Shown piece after piece: positions 34,901 to 49,200 of a stretch of 64,000 nucleotides of DNA. The stretch lies in assembly GCA_914767715.1 (NCBI GenBank), contig OU612067.1, positions 24,838,162 to 24,902,161 on the forward strand. Reading direction: 5' to 3'. The translations under genes were made by a program, and so were the position numbers. This stretch comes from Membranipora membranacea (Eukaryota; Bryozoa; Gymnolaemata; Cheilostomatida; Membraniporidae). Below the pieces are notes generated by a model, which worked only from the letters and a program-made list of their open reading frames with translations, had not been told where the DNA came from and made no database searches. Positions within the stretch are counted from its first letter, which is position 1. Each line of letters begins with the position of its first letter.

Positions 34901-37900
34901 TATGCCTAATGTTGAGGAGATTCATCAGGGGGACAACTCCTACTGTATGGCTCCGAGTCCATACCGATACTACAGGATGTAAAGTTGATGATACAAACTA
35001 TCTAAAATTACTCTAATACTCTATCACAGTCAATTTATTCCCATAAAATTTTATCATCTTTGTTTATCACAGGCCACAGCTCTGAGTGTGCTGGCAGACA
35101 AACTGAACTTTTATCGTTATCTGTCCCATTTCCGAGCCGTACACAGAGGAGCCTTCTTCACCACTATGCGTACGTCTACAGTACGTAAGCTGCTGCCCGA
35201 GGCCTGGGGGTTCCTCTGTCCTGTACACACCCCTGATGGTACCCCATGTGGTCTACTCAATCACATGTCCGCCCTCTGTGAGGCTGTGAATAACTCATCT
35301 GATACTAAACACCTGGTCACATATCTGTACGCTAACGGAGTACTGAGACTCACTGATACGCTACTCGGAGAGATCAAGGACCATACAGAGGTGAGTGCAT
35401 GTGTTCAGGCGTTGTGTCTTCCACGACTGTTTATATCCAATGTTCCCTGGCTGCTGATCCTCACAGTTTAAGTTTCACTTTTAGCTCCTTTTAGGTAGTT
35501 ATCTTCCTATGTGGGTATGCCCGTTTAGTGATAGTATTCACAAAATTTGATTTTAGATATTTAAAATTATATTTGCTATTCTGAGGTTTTCTGGATCATT
35601 ATGCCGGCAAGATCAGACATTGACCAAAGGGAGTTATCTCTGATGTGCCATTTATCAGCAGTAACAATTTGATGTTCTCACTGGGAGCAGAAATTAATTT
35701 GATGATACTTAACACATCATTGTTATATGTTATCAGGTGATGTTAGATGGTAAGATACTAGGATATATACAAGATGAGAGGATACCATTACTGGTCGAAC
35801 AGCTGAGAATGTGTAAACTTAACCTGACCAATCAAACAGATGAGAAAGGATTCAACAAGGTATTGTAAACACAGACGGTCACTGTGGCATTCACTATGGC
35901 TCCATGCTTCGAATGAGTTGTCCACTCCCATATCGAATGATGAATGCTAACAATTTGCATGATGAAAAATCATGAAAAGAGATATTTGAACCTGGGCTTC
36001 CCACGTCAATGTCCATCGATGTCATTGTGTGCATTCATCTACGCCGAATTATACGGTCATTGCGAATCAAAATGGTATCTACTTCGCATGAAGAAATACC
36101 TATTGATGCATGCGAAAGTTGACCTAAATGCTAATCCCATGTTTCGATTGGGCCTAAAGCTGATGTCACGTCGACATATGGAAACACAGTGATTGGTAAC
36201 CCAAGACTCACAGGAAATTGAAATGTGGCTTTGAATAATAGCTCTCATGATTACATGCTACTGTGATACATATGGACTGCTCAGTGAACTTTTTTAAAGC
36301 TTTGCTGAATACATCACTCCTGTTAGGTATGTGCACCTGTTCATAGCTGGCTGGAGAGAATGACCTCAGCAAAGTGGCAGGTGAAAACTGGACACTGTGA
36401 AGACAACTCCTACTCCTTCGAATTTTCACTCAACAGAATTATTCAGTTGATAAGGTGTATGTAGATGTTATTTTCTTGTACTTACAGATATCACCATATT
36501 TGGAGGTTGCCGTCGTACCCAAGACAGACCATGCCAGTCAGTACCCAGGTGTATATCTGTATACTACTGCTGGTCGTATGATGAGACCTGTATTCAATCT
36601 AAAACATGGAGCAGTCGAGTATATAGGTATGTGGGCCTCATCAAGCAGTCAAAAATAACACACATCAAGGCCACTTCATTTGAGGTGAAGCCTCCAATAA
36701 TGTAGCACAATAAGCTCTTTTTTTTGGGGATGTTACAGGTAGTTTCGAGCAGGCATTATGGAAATATAAGGCGATGTTTTACAGGTAGTTTTGAACAGCT
36801 ATATATGTATATATATGGCGATGTTTTACAGGTAGTCTTGAGCAGGTATATATGAATATATTTGTCCATGTTTTACAGGTAGTTTTGAGCAGGTATATAA
36901 TGATATATTTGGCTTTGTTTTACAGGTAGTCTTGAGCAGGTATATAATGATATATTTGGCTATGTTTTACAGGTAGTCTTGAGCAGGTATATAATGATAT
37001 ATTTGTCGATGTTTTCCAGGTAGTTTTGAGCAGGTATATATTTATATATTTGGCGATGTTTTACAGGTAGTTTTGAGCAGGTATATATGGATATAGCCGT
37101 GACAGAGAATGAGATACACACAGAAGGAGAGGGTGATGGTGAGGTACCCACCACCTCACATATAGAGCTCAGCCCTACTAGTATGCTCAGTTATATCGCT
37201 AGTCTCACTCCATTCTCGGACTTCAATCAGAGTCCCAGAAACATGTACCAGTGTCAGGTCAGTCATTATTATACTATTGTGGTTTTCTAACTCCCATTTG
37301 AGACAGCACTAACTGCTGCAATAATACAGTTCCATTCAAAGACAGGATCTGCAGATAACAGAAATCTTGAGCCACCTGGATGTCTAGCCTCCACTTAATG
37401 TCACTGCCAACCTAAACATAATAATAAACGAAGTATTCACATGTTTATACTGCCAATATACCTTTATCGGTCATACTAGGTTACATAGTGTCGGTAATCG
37501 GCGTATATCGAACAGACATATTCAACATGAGAAGTATTTACTCGTAATAGGACAGTACATGTTTTATGGCCCAGAAGGATTTACTGTGGATTTTATAGCA
37601 CTTTTTATAAAACAACCATGTTGAAATACCACATAGTCCCATTATACTTTTTCATTTTCCTTGTGCTGTGGACTAAAGTGTTCCCACATAGTTTAAAAAG
37701 AATTTATCCATTCTCATATTACAGCTGATATAGAATGGTAAGCACATTATGAGACCACTTGGTGATACAGCGTATTATTATATGATATTCACACTGTTTG
37801 TTATAGATGGGTAAGCAGACTATGGGTACACCACTCTATGCGTATCCCTACAGATCAGATAATAAGTTATACAGACTCCGTACACCTCAGAGTCCACTGG

Positions 37901-40900
37901 TCAGACCTACAGCTCATGATAAATATGAGGTGGATGAGTATCCTCTTGGTACTAACGCTATAGTCGCTGTCATCTCTTACACTGTAGGTCTTAGTTAAAA
38001 TATTATTTAATATATATTTAATATACATTTAATTTAGTATAAATGATATGAATAATATAAAACGTACTTTCACTATTATTTAATGATTGTATGTTTGGAA
38101 ATGATGGTTACTATCAAACTTTGGCTATGACAATCAATAGCCTCGAATTTAAATTGCTAGCTCCTTCTCCCCCATTTTTGTGTGTATTTGCCCCAGGTCT
38201 AGAGCATTAACACTCAGTAATCTTTGGTCAATTTCTGATCCGTAGTCTGATCAGTTGCAAATAAGTTATCTGTATTACTACATAGTATTTATGAACCAGT
38301 TGTATGCTCCTGTTTTTTCTATAGGGATACGATATGGAGGATGCTTTTATTCTGAACAGAGGATCATATCAGAGAGGGTTCTGTCACGGATCAGTGATCA
38401 AAAATGAGGTAGGTGGGAGTACTGACAACTGTGTCAGACTCGGCTGTCGGCACCTCGATGGTACATAATATATCATCTAAAATTCGCCCTCCAATGAGAT
38501 ATGAAGTATGAATTTTTTTCTTGGTGGTCCCTTTTTTTAAATTTTAGCAACAGTCTGTTCTGTTACTGGAAACACGTAGGTACGTTACAAATTAGGCCCA
38601 TCCATCTAGACTTTGATTCTTATTCTACAGGTGATAGATTTGACAGAAAAAGTAGACAGAATGAGTGCCAGCTCGGTTGTATTTCTGAATACAAGCACTA
38701 ACCCTGACGATAAAGTACATAAGACGGTCGGAGCAGACGGACTACCTCATGTAGGAGTATATCTTACTCAAGGCGATACTTTATGCAGGTAACACAACAT
38801 CTCCTTTATAGACTGAAATATAAATCTAATTGTGTAAAGAGTATGTGGGATATTGTCTCAAATAGTGTTCTTTATGGGGATACAAGGAGATCTGTCCTGG
38901 CCTGAAAAGATGTAAGGTACATTGAGAGCCAGATGCATCACATATTTCTTCACTTGACCAGGTTGTAATAAATTTTCTGATGTCTATCGAGTTAGCTAAT
39001 ACTATAGATTTAATATTGTATGTTAAGTCTATGGCTATTCCCATATGTTGATACTATGCCATACATAATGTAATGTCATAAAGATATATTGTATTTATAC
39101 TTAACTAATAATACTATCTATATGTTATTACGAAGATATAATACTTTACGAAAACAATGAATTACAAATATATGACATGTGACATATTTGTGATGTATTT
39201 GTGGTGCATTTGTGATGTATTTGTCATATATAATTGTCATATTTTTGTAGTTACTGTAACCTTGTGACTGGTCAGGTTTCTACTATAAAGTATAAACACG
39301 CTGAGCCAGCGTTTGTGGAGACTGTCAAAGCTCTCGGACACGAACATGGAAATCACAAACTCAACAAGATAACCATCACATTTAGAGTACCAGTAAGTGA
39401 TTATTCTTATGTACCAGTCAACTCTGTTTAACTCAAACCCACGAGAACCATCAAAATTTAAATTCCTTAGAATGCATTAAGATTTGGCTGAACTGACCAA
39501 CTGAGAAAAAAACCTGCCTCATCAAAATAGAAAATGGAACAGTTGCAAAAATCATGCGCACTCATAGCATACCGCAGAGGAGAGTATGAGCTAAGTTGTT
39601 AAACAGGCAATGCTAGAATAGCCTGGGTCTACGTCACATTCAATCTCCAAGGATAAGAGTTACTCTATGATCTGCCTACCGTCTATATTGGAAGTAGTTT
39701 AGGTGCTCAAACTCCGTCGGGTTGCTGGTCTTGGCATTACATTATTGATCCTAGCCTTGAAAAGCCAAAACGAGCAGCCCTGGTACTTACACTATGTATT
39801 CCCTGGTACTTACACTATGTATTCCCTGGTACTTACACTATGTATTCCCTGGTACTTACACTATGTACTTACACTATGTATTCCCTGGTGTGGAACTTGA
39901 TACCTATTACTCATATTGTGAGTTTATGTTGTTGTAGAGGAATCCGATAATCGGTGATAAGTTTGCTAGTCGAGCTGGACAGAAGGGTATCTGTAGTCAG
40001 CTATGGAAAGAGGAGGATATGCCCTTCTCTGAGAGCGGTATGATCCCTGATATCCTTTTCAATCCTCACGGCTACCCGTCAAGAATGACCATCGGTAAGG
40101 CTTCCACTTCAGAAAAACCATCCTTAAGGATGCTACCCCAATAGATTAATCATTGTTAGGATGCTACCCCTGTTTAACGACAATAAAACAAACGCATCCT
40201 ACCAATTATGCAGTGTAGGTGTATTGTGAAATTGCCTTTGATTTATTTCACAAGTTTTTGCCCAACACATGAAGATTTCACATGTTTCTGTTACACAATC
40301 AATCGACTTAGAGGCAGAACTGTGCCATAGATATGGTTACATCATGTCTGCATGGGGTGGGGCAAGAAATGTGTGAAATACATCGGACATTTACCTACCT
40401 ATCGTGGTACACGAATCTGATTCATTACTATGTGAGGGGTGAGGATAGTGTTATATAATTAATGGAGTGCGCTGCTTTCAACTAGACACAGAGAAAAAGC
40501 TCCCACTAAGTCAGCCATCATTACGGCAGCTTTATTGTTCATTCACACCTTTCGAGGGCGTTCAAGCTGACGATTTAGATGTGCATTATATTTCATTATC
40601 GCTGGATTATAGCCCCCCACATATATCAATTGAAGAAATAATGTTTGCTTGCTGAAAAATCAACTTTCCGGTAATGATAGAGGCATGGTGTTGTTAGTAT
40701 GAGCCAGTTATATAAGAAAACTGATAAAAATGTGAAGGATATTTGCATAGTATGTTTATTGCTGACAATGTAGCAGTAAGGTGAACTTCTCCCAACAAGG
40801 TCATAATTACATTCTCAATTAAATATCGTCAACAAAAATTTAATTATGTGAAGTTATTGTAACATTTTACGTCATTTGACACCTCTCACAAGATGATAAT

Positions 40901-40938
40901 TCATTTTCAGCTATTTATATCGATGACTATCGCCACTG

Positions 40939-40970
<32 letters not shown>

Positions 40971-43436
40971 GTTCATGGACTAGCGGAGCATATCTCACCT
41001 TGAACAAGCATATGGCAATTTATGTATGATTGCTTGAAACAATTTCTCATATTTGATTGGACCAAAAGTTCCGTAATGCTACAGCTTGACCCCTTGTAAA
41101 CATTTTTCAAGTAACTTACCTGAGTTTTTAAAAAGGTTGTTGCCACACTGACATCGAGACTTCAATATTAACATAATATGTGTCTTTGATTGTTAGAGCA
41201 AGGAGTACCTCCCTGGTTAGAGTCTTTTTAGTTTGCCTTATATGTTCCCCTCTAATTAATTAAATTTACCTCGGGTTGTCACATCAAATTCCTTCTGATA
41301 GTACTCCTGCTAAGTGAGTAATTCACTATCTATCGATTAGAGATATATATGCAATAGTATTTCACGTGATCAGTGCGGGTTGTGACTGGGACGTCGGTCA
41401 ATGCATAACGTTAAAGCTGCCAGAATTTTACTGACACCAAGTTATATACCGATGGAGTATCTCCAAAAATAGCCATAGTAATTTACCACTAATCCATGAA
41501 TTCATATCAGTGATACCGCATATAAATATATTGCACATACATCCCATATACTTGTTGATTTACCACCAGGTATGATGATAGAGACTATGGCGGGTAAAGC
41601 ATCAGCATGTCACGGTGTACCTTTTGATGCCACACCCTTCAAATTCTCTGAGAATGATTCGGCTGTAGACTACTTTGGTAAAACACTATTATCCGGTAAG
41701 TATGTGTGATCTAAGGATAACATGGCCCCACCCTTATGTGAATGATTTGTAAATGAGTATCCGTGTTTATATTGACAAATAAATAAATTGTACTGTTATT
41801 CGAAGTAAAATCTTTTTTACCGTTATGTTTTGTCATGTCATGAAACACATTCAGAGAGATTGTAAAAGGTTATAACATGCACGGTCATTTTGTTATAAAG
41901 TATTTGTTTCCTAAACGCTAGCCATTTTGTTTTGCATCAAAGTCCATTGTAATGTGTTATTTGGAATCACTTCAAGATAGAAGTTATAATAAAACATCAT
42001 ATTCTGCTTTATTTGAAATACATACATATTATATTTATTATTATATGATAGTTTTCATATTTTATTGTCTACAGCGGGATATAATTATTATGGCACTGAG
42101 AGACTGTATTCAGGTGAGACTGGGTTAGAGTTAGAAGCTGATATATTTATGGGAGTCGTCTACTATCAGAGACTGAGACACATGGTGTCCGATAAGTTCC
42201 AGGTAGGCTCAATGGCTTCTTTATTGATGTAGCCTCTTAATCCTATTTAGACAGGTAAATAATTAATCCTGGCCCTGATACTTAAATCTGAAACGTGTCA
42301 ATTTTTGAAAGAAAAGCACTACAACAGGTTGATTCTATTTGACAGCTGCCATATGTGAGTATTTGCAAGGTGCCACCATATACTCAAAGTTCTGAGTAGC
42401 CACTTGCAACCAAAATATTCGCCCATTGTGAACTTTTTGCCTAAGATTGTTCGTTACTCACACTGTCGGCTGTTATGGTGGGCTTTGGTTGGGTTGAAGC
42501 AGCATAATACACTGTTCATGCTGGTTTTATGCACATAGTTATCCGTCATGACTCAGTTGGTGCAACGTCCAATCCAGACCAATTTTTTCCTGAGAGAACC
42601 CATCTACTACAATTATCACATTAGCCTACTGATGATAGTATAGTATATCTGCCATGTAATACAGATCCCTGCTGCTTTTCACACCGTCCTGTTTTCTGCG
42701 TATGTAAGGTGCGTACGACAGGCCCCCGTGATCCTCTCACCCGACAACCAGTGAAGGGTAGAGCTAAGGGCGGAGGTGTTAGATTCGGTGAGATGGAGAG
42801 AGATGGTCTCTTATCTCACGGCTCAGCTTATCTAATACAGGACAGGCTACAGACCTGCTCTGATCTCGTCAGGGTAAGTTGTCTCCGCTCTAGAGTCAGA
42901 AGTTCTCCCCACTGAAACTAATCTTTGTACAAGTGGACGATTCCATTATGTTTCTGTTATTTTTGCTGGTGCAGAAATCATATGATCATTTGTTCTGCAA
43001 ACTCCAATCCACTTATATTTTTTTTATTCAAATTTATATTTTTGTCATAGAAAAATTTATGCCTCGTTTGTAAGTTTTTCTCAGAATATGTTTCTCATGC
43101 TAATAATGATGCTAACTCAGTGGTATCATATCTCTAAGTGGCTGCGGCATACAGGGTAAATTCATTTCTGCATCATCCATATTATGTTCATGAAATTTCA
43201 TTATTTTGCAGGCCCCAGTATGTTCACAGTGCGGTAGTTTATTGTCTCCTCAGCAAGAGAGTGCAGTTTCTCGCCTCGCTGTCGTGTCTATCGATAACCG
43301 CAGGAAGTGGTTCTGTATAGTATGTAAATCATCAGACAGTATTAGTATGGTCGATGTGCCTTACAGCTTTAAATATCTGACAGCTGAACTCGCAGCTGTC
43401 AATATAAGAGTCAAACTCTCTGTGGAAGCAAAATGA
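28921..43436 (+). CDS. POLR1B: DNA-directed RNA polymerase I subunit RPA2 (second largest)
   Basis: Catalytic second-largest subunit of nucleolar RNA polymerase I, which transcribes pre-rRNA. 25 exons: 28921-29001, 29305-29382, 29577-29636, 30168-30242, 30685-30804, 31205-31345, 31785-31883, 32225-32397, 33102-33251, 33716-33848, 34287-34407, 34691-34797, 35073-35390, 35737-35859, 36488-36626, 37067-37257, 37807-37983, 38325-38408, 38631-38788, 39251-39392, 39938-40094, 41570-41695, 42075-42202, 42709-42873 and 43212-43436. They sum to 3471 nt with all phases consistent, giving 1156 aa (family about 1135). Beta-subunit landmarks: [16 protein letters not shown] (exon 13), [18 protein letters not shown] (exon 18), [16 protein letters not shown] (near residue 896), [20 protein letters not shown] (near 1048), and a C-terminal zinc site C1086, C1089, C1117, C1120. 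The start ATG sits in a strong context. The gene appears intact; exon 16 is preceded by a tandem array of its own splice acceptor. Confidence 0.97.
30400..30640 (-). mobile_element. tRNA-derived SINE in POLR1B intron 4
   Basis: On the minus strand the sequence starts AGGCGGGGTGGTGCAGTTG. It contains an A-box-like TGGTGCAGTTGTTAGG (30617-30632) and a B-box-like GGTTTGAATCC (about 30578-30588), spaced as in a tRNA. The tail carries GGCCCCGAGAGGGGCGCAG and AATAGCAATAAA. It lies antisense to POLR1B. A related tail fragment (TATTGCTATTCTATGTCCC) occurs at about 34050. Confidence 0.7.
32851..33031 (-). mobile_element. tRNA-derived SINE in POLR1B intron 8
   Basis: On the minus strand GGTGGCTCAGTTGGTTAGAG is a textbook A box (about 33000-33020), followed by B-box-like GGGTTCAAAC (about 32957-32966) and GGGTCAAATCCCC further on. 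The body continues to about 32851. It differs in sequence from the intron 4 SINE, so it is a separate family. A true tRNA gene is unlikely because the segment between the boxes does not fold into clear D, anticodon and T arms by eye. Confidence 0.7.
36739..37080 (+). repeat. Eight 47-bp tandem copies of a splice-acceptor/exon-start unit
   Basis: The unit TTTTACAG/GTAGTTTTGAGCAG/GTATATA recurs with GTAG starting at 36739, 36785, 36832, 36879, 36926, 36973, 37020 and 37067. The period is 47 bp (46 for the first step). Only the last copy runs on into the real POLR1B exon 16. Each upstream copy retains a plausible AG acceptor (one TTCCAG), the first 14 bases of the exon and a GTATAT donor-like sequence. 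The array arose by tandem duplication across the intron-exon border. Use of an upstream acceptor would usually shift the frame. Confidence 0.92.
39781..39892 (+). repeat. 23-bp tandem repeat in POLR1B intron 20
   Basis: TGGTACTTACACTATGTATTCCC repeats about four to five times, with one shortened copy. Intronic; no coding meaning. Confidence 0.85.
40936..40971. repeat. AT microsatellite in POLR1B intron 21
   Basis: Two blocks of TA dinucleotides separated by ACATAT. Similar AT runs occur at about 30831-30895, 32739-32755 and 11452-11480. Confidence 0.8.
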
Positions 43437-43840
43437 GGCTTAATGTCGGTTATTTCGGTATGATAATATCAGTTTAATTCATTATCAATGATTGTATTTT
43501 CTTGGTACATGAAGAGAAATTTTTCGGGAGAGCTTTTGATGGTATTTTTATAGAATATTATTGAATGTTATTGCTGGAGAATTGATATTCAATGACTTTT
43601 ACGTATATGATGGCCGTTCTCCCTTGCATCGATGAGATATCACTAAGTCGATCAATGTCTGAGTTAACATTAGGTTAAGCGATGACCAGAAATTTGGTAT
43701 CAAAATGTGCTGCGAAATTAAAGACACATGATTGTTATGTGACCTTTCGTGGTTTTTTTCAGTAATTTGTGATATGCTGCCTGGGAGTACTTGTTTCAAC
43801 ATCTTAACCAGAACATGTATATGTAAAACACTGATTATAA

Positions 43841-43846
43841 AATAAA
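43841..43846 (+). terminator. POLR1B poly(A) signal
   Basis: AATAAA 405 bp downstream of the POLR1B stop codon, followed at some distance by T- and GT-containing sequence (GGTTGTTTGG at about 43878). It is the best canonical hexamer in the 3' flank. Confidence 0.55.
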
Positions 43847-46264
43847 GTATCTATTATTGAGATTCTCTTAGCTACAGGTTGTTTGGATGCCTGTCGTTCT
43901 AATGATATTGATATGAATAGAGGCGTAAATATTAGCTAGAGTTTAATTTAGTCAGTCGGTCACTCAACGTGAGTTAGCACTGATCTTCCCAGACAAAGGT
44001 GAAGTTTATATACACTCATGTAAGCTTGTCAAAGTTAGCTAAACAAATTTTGCTTATTGAAGCATAGAAAGCAAACATTTCATCCAGCAAGTACTTTGCT
44101 ACTCAAGTTATATATTGCTTATCTTTTCATCCCTGGCCAGGATATACAGGTTACCTATATTTAGAGTTGCTCCCCCTCGAGCTGACAGCAGTATACAAGT
44201 TTAACTGTGAGCGACCTAAAATTGATCTGATCATAGCTAGGACTAGCGTTCAATTATCCTTGTCATACGCAAACTCAGAACTGCAAAAATTGCTGCCTAT
44301 GATGCGCTGATAAAACTTGACCAATGGAACTGCTCCTCAGAAGAGAAAGTTTAGCCTAGGCTAAATAACAGTACAGCTTATGCTACCCTTGGGAAGGAAA
44401 CATAGTAACATGAAGTTATTTTCTTATATATCCAGTAGGATACTGTCTTCGCTCCAAGAGATATCATTAGGATGTCACAGTGTTGGGCCATTATTGGCTT
44501 GTAGTTAACATCAACAACCGACCTGGTAGATCAGATTGAGCACTCCTAAGCCATTGGCGGTGACACGATCCCTGAGAATAGGCTGTGAATGTCCACGATC
44601 GAGGACGGCCGATGCAGGAGTTTTTCTTAGTAATGGTCAGTTATCACCTTATGGTGCGAATTTGAAAGCTTCTCCTTATTGACCCCCTGCATGCATACCT
44701 GGATAACTGCCACTTTATCACTTCTAAAATCGGAATAAACCGGTCCCCTGTTAAACAGTTCAGGATTGAATGCTATCCATATAAAGCTTCACCCATGGCA
44801 AATTATGATTACAATTTTGCTAAGGATTTACAGACCTAGTCCCTTGAGGCCAGCAGCAGTTTTTATGTAACGCTAAGAATGTTCTACTGACATTTTACTG
44901 TGTAATAATTATTATTACTAACTGCTGTCACCAGCATAGTATCATAATTGAAATCTATGTACTGTTAGCATACATCCTTGAACATCTTTTTCATCACAGC
45001 AGGCGTGAGTTGTGCTTTCAGCTGTGTCGTTCTTTGTGCAGTATGCTATGTATAGAATGAGTTATGCTACTTAGAAATTGCTGCTATTCAGGTCAAAAGG
45101 TCAAGCTTGTGTTTATACAATGACTCTCCGGCTATTGTTAATGATTATTTACTTTTCACTCTGCAGGGACGTTAATCCAAACCAAATTTAGGGCAGCACT
45201 ATTCAAAGACTGCTCAGTGGGACTTGTTAGTCAGCGACCATAAGTACAAAGGTAAGCGACTAATAGAAAAGCTTTGTATAGTTTGTAGTAGTGACAGTGT
45301 AGGCTTGACTTGAATCTTGTTGAGGTATTTCATGTATGGAAATACCAGAGATGCATACTTTTAACAGTTTAATTATAGACTATGCATTAGGGAAGGGACA
45401 GAGTGTCGATTGTGAGATGCTACTAGCTACCGCGGTGTTATGGCCATAGGCATTTATTTGTCTAGTGATCACCTTGCATATGCCGCATCTGCGCAAACTG
45501 CCAAATTGATCGCTGCTGTTACAGGCCGTTACAGGTATAATAACTAGCCTAAGATTCTTAGCCATGTATACCCAAGTTTTTTAGTTAGATGGTTGCTTGT
45601 TCACAGGTAGCTTGCTCGCTTTCTTACTAGCTTCGGGATCAAAACGATAAACATAGCATGCAGTTTAGTTACGTACCTCCTTGCGCATCTTAAAGCTTAT
45701 AAAACCGGGGGGGATACTTGTAAGAAATTGTATTTACATGTATTTGATGCAACTCTTCATCCAGCATTTTAGCTGCAACCGGGGGGGGGGGGGTGAATCA
45801 TCATAATTGGCCAAATTTTTCTTCAATTTTTGCAACTTTGAAGATACATATTGAGCATCCTAAAATCGGGTAACTTGAGCCAGCTAAATTTGGTCACTTC
45901 AAGCTTCGCTGCGTCAAGGCTCGTCATAACTTTTTCATAATGCCTCATTTGTTTATGCGCAAGCCTTGAGTCCTAGGCATTCAGCTTAATAGAATTTCTG
46001 ATGGTTATGCGCTGCATGAGAATATATAATTTCCAATTTTCTTATCATCAAGACTGATTTGCAGGTTTGAAGAGATTTATCAGCGTATTTTTCACCTTGT
46101 GAATGTGTAAATGGCGTAGGCCTAATAATTATATGAGAAGCGTGGGTATCATTGGGAAATCTGCACTTGGTACAAATCGATTTGACCCCTAGACTGGCAT
46201 CAGCACAGATTCAGATTTATTCTAACAAACAGGCTTCTTTGCAGATTTGATTTGACTGCTGACA
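43847..46264. other. Intergenic region between POLR1B and the esterase gene
   Basis: About 2.4 kb without a recognisable exon. It contains a run of 13 G at 45781-45793. Small ORFs here show no family resemblance. An unseen 5' untranslated exon of the downstream gene is possible (a GT donor-like site CAAAGGTAAG lies at 45247-45256). Confidence 0.45.
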
Positions 46265-49200
46265 ATGCAGGCAGCCAGCGCGACTCGGACTTTGTTACGG
46301 TGGCCCAAAATATTACTGCTTGGAGACTCTCAAACACAGGTGAGTGAGATCGAATCATAACTTATCAGTTAATCTGCAACCCCTCAATGTTATACAAATT
46401 CTTCGAAAACTGCTAGCTTCACACAGAAAGACCTGTTAAAAGCAGATAGGGCTGACAATTTTGTACTTTTGCCTTTGAAAATATCTGCCTATGAGAGATA
46501 GACCTGCCCAGGCCAGGATAAAACTTTGATTTATTTATTTCTCAAACACGTAGGTGCGTCTCTCTCACTAAGAAGAGGATATTTATCAATTTCTTATACA
46601 AATCACTTTTTGAGAATGAATTATTTGTTATAGGAAGGCTATGGTCCAGACGGTTGCTGGGTTTCACTTCTATCTAATCACTATCAAAGGTAAACAAAGG
46701 CTTTGTGTACCAAAGGAGATAGAGTATCCCTTACTCCTTGGAGTGACCTACAAATCAGCTAGTTCTATTTTCTCCTGGCAAAATAGCTTTTTATCAGAAG
46801 ATCCTCATAAATAAAAAAAATCATCCAGGAGTGAAATTAGGTCTGTATCCGTGCAGTAAATATTGCGAAACCTCACCCTGGCAAACATATCTGGACAAGA
46901 TTGTGTTGTTCAATTCTCGATCGTAAATTCACCAAATTCTCATTTAATTCAGTTTTCTACGGAGATGCTTTCCATAAAGTATAGTAGAATCAATGGCACC
47001 CTTGAGCATAAAGCTATATATATAAATTATATGAAGCTAATATTGAGGAGTAAAAAATCAGTGCCATAATCTGCGGAAGAACTTTCTCTTGAAAAAAAGC
47101 CGAGAAAATTGACTTCAAAAATTCTAAAAGCTGTTATTGAGACTGAGGGCTGATGCTTCACATTGTATATCTTTCTCTTATATCACGACAGCATATAATA
47201 TTTATAATATGTTATAAGTGGTTCACCCGCAAGTACAGTTCAGTCCATCGATCACTTGTAGTTTGCTGAGTAGTTCCCAATCAGAGTAGCCTAATTACAC
47301 TCAAGAAGACACTTTTCTGAGCATAAAGAATTTAATCTGTTAATTACAATTCTCTGAGTGCATCGTTAATGACACAACGTTGCTTAAACCTGCCAGTGCT
47401 GCATATGTTACCAGGCATAATCAATCAATACTAGCTCAACACTGCAGACTCTTACCAGGGACCTCATGGGAAAGCTTCTGACCATCTCTCTGCATGATAT
47501 GTCGCCGGGGGCCGTCGGGCGGGGGCCAAAGTCTGGGGCCTCAGACTATATATCCCAACCTGTGTCTGCTTGGCAGTATATTGTATCGTAGTTAGGTGCA
47601 TGTGTATGTAAACGGGCAAATTCTCTGCAGACGAAGTATATTATCACTCTGTTGACTATAACCCATGAGAGAATGGTGAATCATTTTTTAACTGGTGGTT
47701 TGAAAAATAAAGCTGCCGGGTAGTATGTTTTGAGGTCCCCACAGTAAGATATATGAGATTTTCCTGCTCTTTCTGAAATTTTCAGGTAAAAGTTACATTG
47801 TGGGAATTTCAATAAAAGTCTTTGTGACATATTGTATGTAATCATGACCATAGGAAAGGAAGGCAAGAGAAAATAACTGGTCTGGGAATAACTCTTTGAA
47901 ATCTTGAAAATAGACAAATATATATTATATTGTTTTACTTAGAAAATGTGACGTCATTAATAGAGGATTTAGTGGCTACAACTGTAAATGGCTCAAAGAG
48001 ATGTTACCACAACTAGTCAACAAAGGTAAGTGTACCTCTAATGGGGACAACTTGATATTGTCGGAAAATGGAATACAGAATATATGGAGTGCCCTCTAGA
48101 TTATTATTTTTTGTCCCTTTGTAAGTTTTGATTGCTTGAATGAATATAATTTATTGATCAGGAAATTTTACTGATACCCTTCTCATAACCCTAACTAGCT
48201 CCTATGGCCTCTTAAATTTCTCTCAATAGACTATTGTTTATAAATTATAGAAAGACATCACAGCTTCTGTACACCTTGTAATTTCTACCAGATTATATTT
48301 GATAGCGAATGAATCCTGTCGCCCGTCCTGATATAAAGTTATGGTTTCTCAATTCATAAACAGATCAAAATAATGTGTTTTCAGATTTAGCTAAAGACTG
48401 CGTGGCGGTGACATTGTTCCTTGGGTCTAATGATGCTAATCTTGAAGCTGTCAACAGTCACCAGCATGTGCCTATAGATGAGTATAAAAGTACCCTGGCC
48501 TACATCGCTCAATATCTTATGGTGAGTCCACACTGACATCGATATAACACTGCTAGGATGTGTATTCTGTATCTCTTATCATTAGGGTCAATTTATTTTG
48601 AGTACCATTTGTACCAACCCTTATTATGGATATAGACGTTGGGTCATCACTGCGATTTCATTCTAATTTCTAATATAATATATATATATTATATATATAT
48701 ATATAATATATAATATAATAGTACTCATTGCATTAACCACATTAACTCACGCTCTATAGATCAGAAATATACTTTCAATAGAATACCACGTGATCAGATC
48801 AGTGTGCGGCGAGTCTGTGTGTAGATTTTACTGCCAGGCACTTCTAAGGAAGGCATATTAGAATCTGTGAATTTGTTTGCAAGGTAATCTTAAGACAATT
48901 CTTTTCAGAGTAGTTGAGGTTTGATCAAACGGATAGCAGTTCAAAATCAATACACCAGAGGCATTACCAAAGCTTCACTGAGTCCGACATTAATTTGAAT
49001 TGCACTTCCTGTTTTTGCTGTTACATTTAAATTCAACATATTTTCATGTTCTTGTTTCCTGACAGAGCTGGCAATCATGAATAAAGACTATTGATTAATT
49101 CCTCAGATGTTTCCTGCACTCTTTAATTAAGGAAACCAAAAATACAGATAAAGTTGAACTTCTCAGTTTCAACTAATTAAAACAGGCAAAAAAACAGAAA

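Noticed and set aside
36960-37154. Minus-strand ORF in the POLR1B exon 16 region
   Set aside because: It overlaps a conserved plus-strand exon and the 47-bp repeat array; its peptide is repeat-derived.
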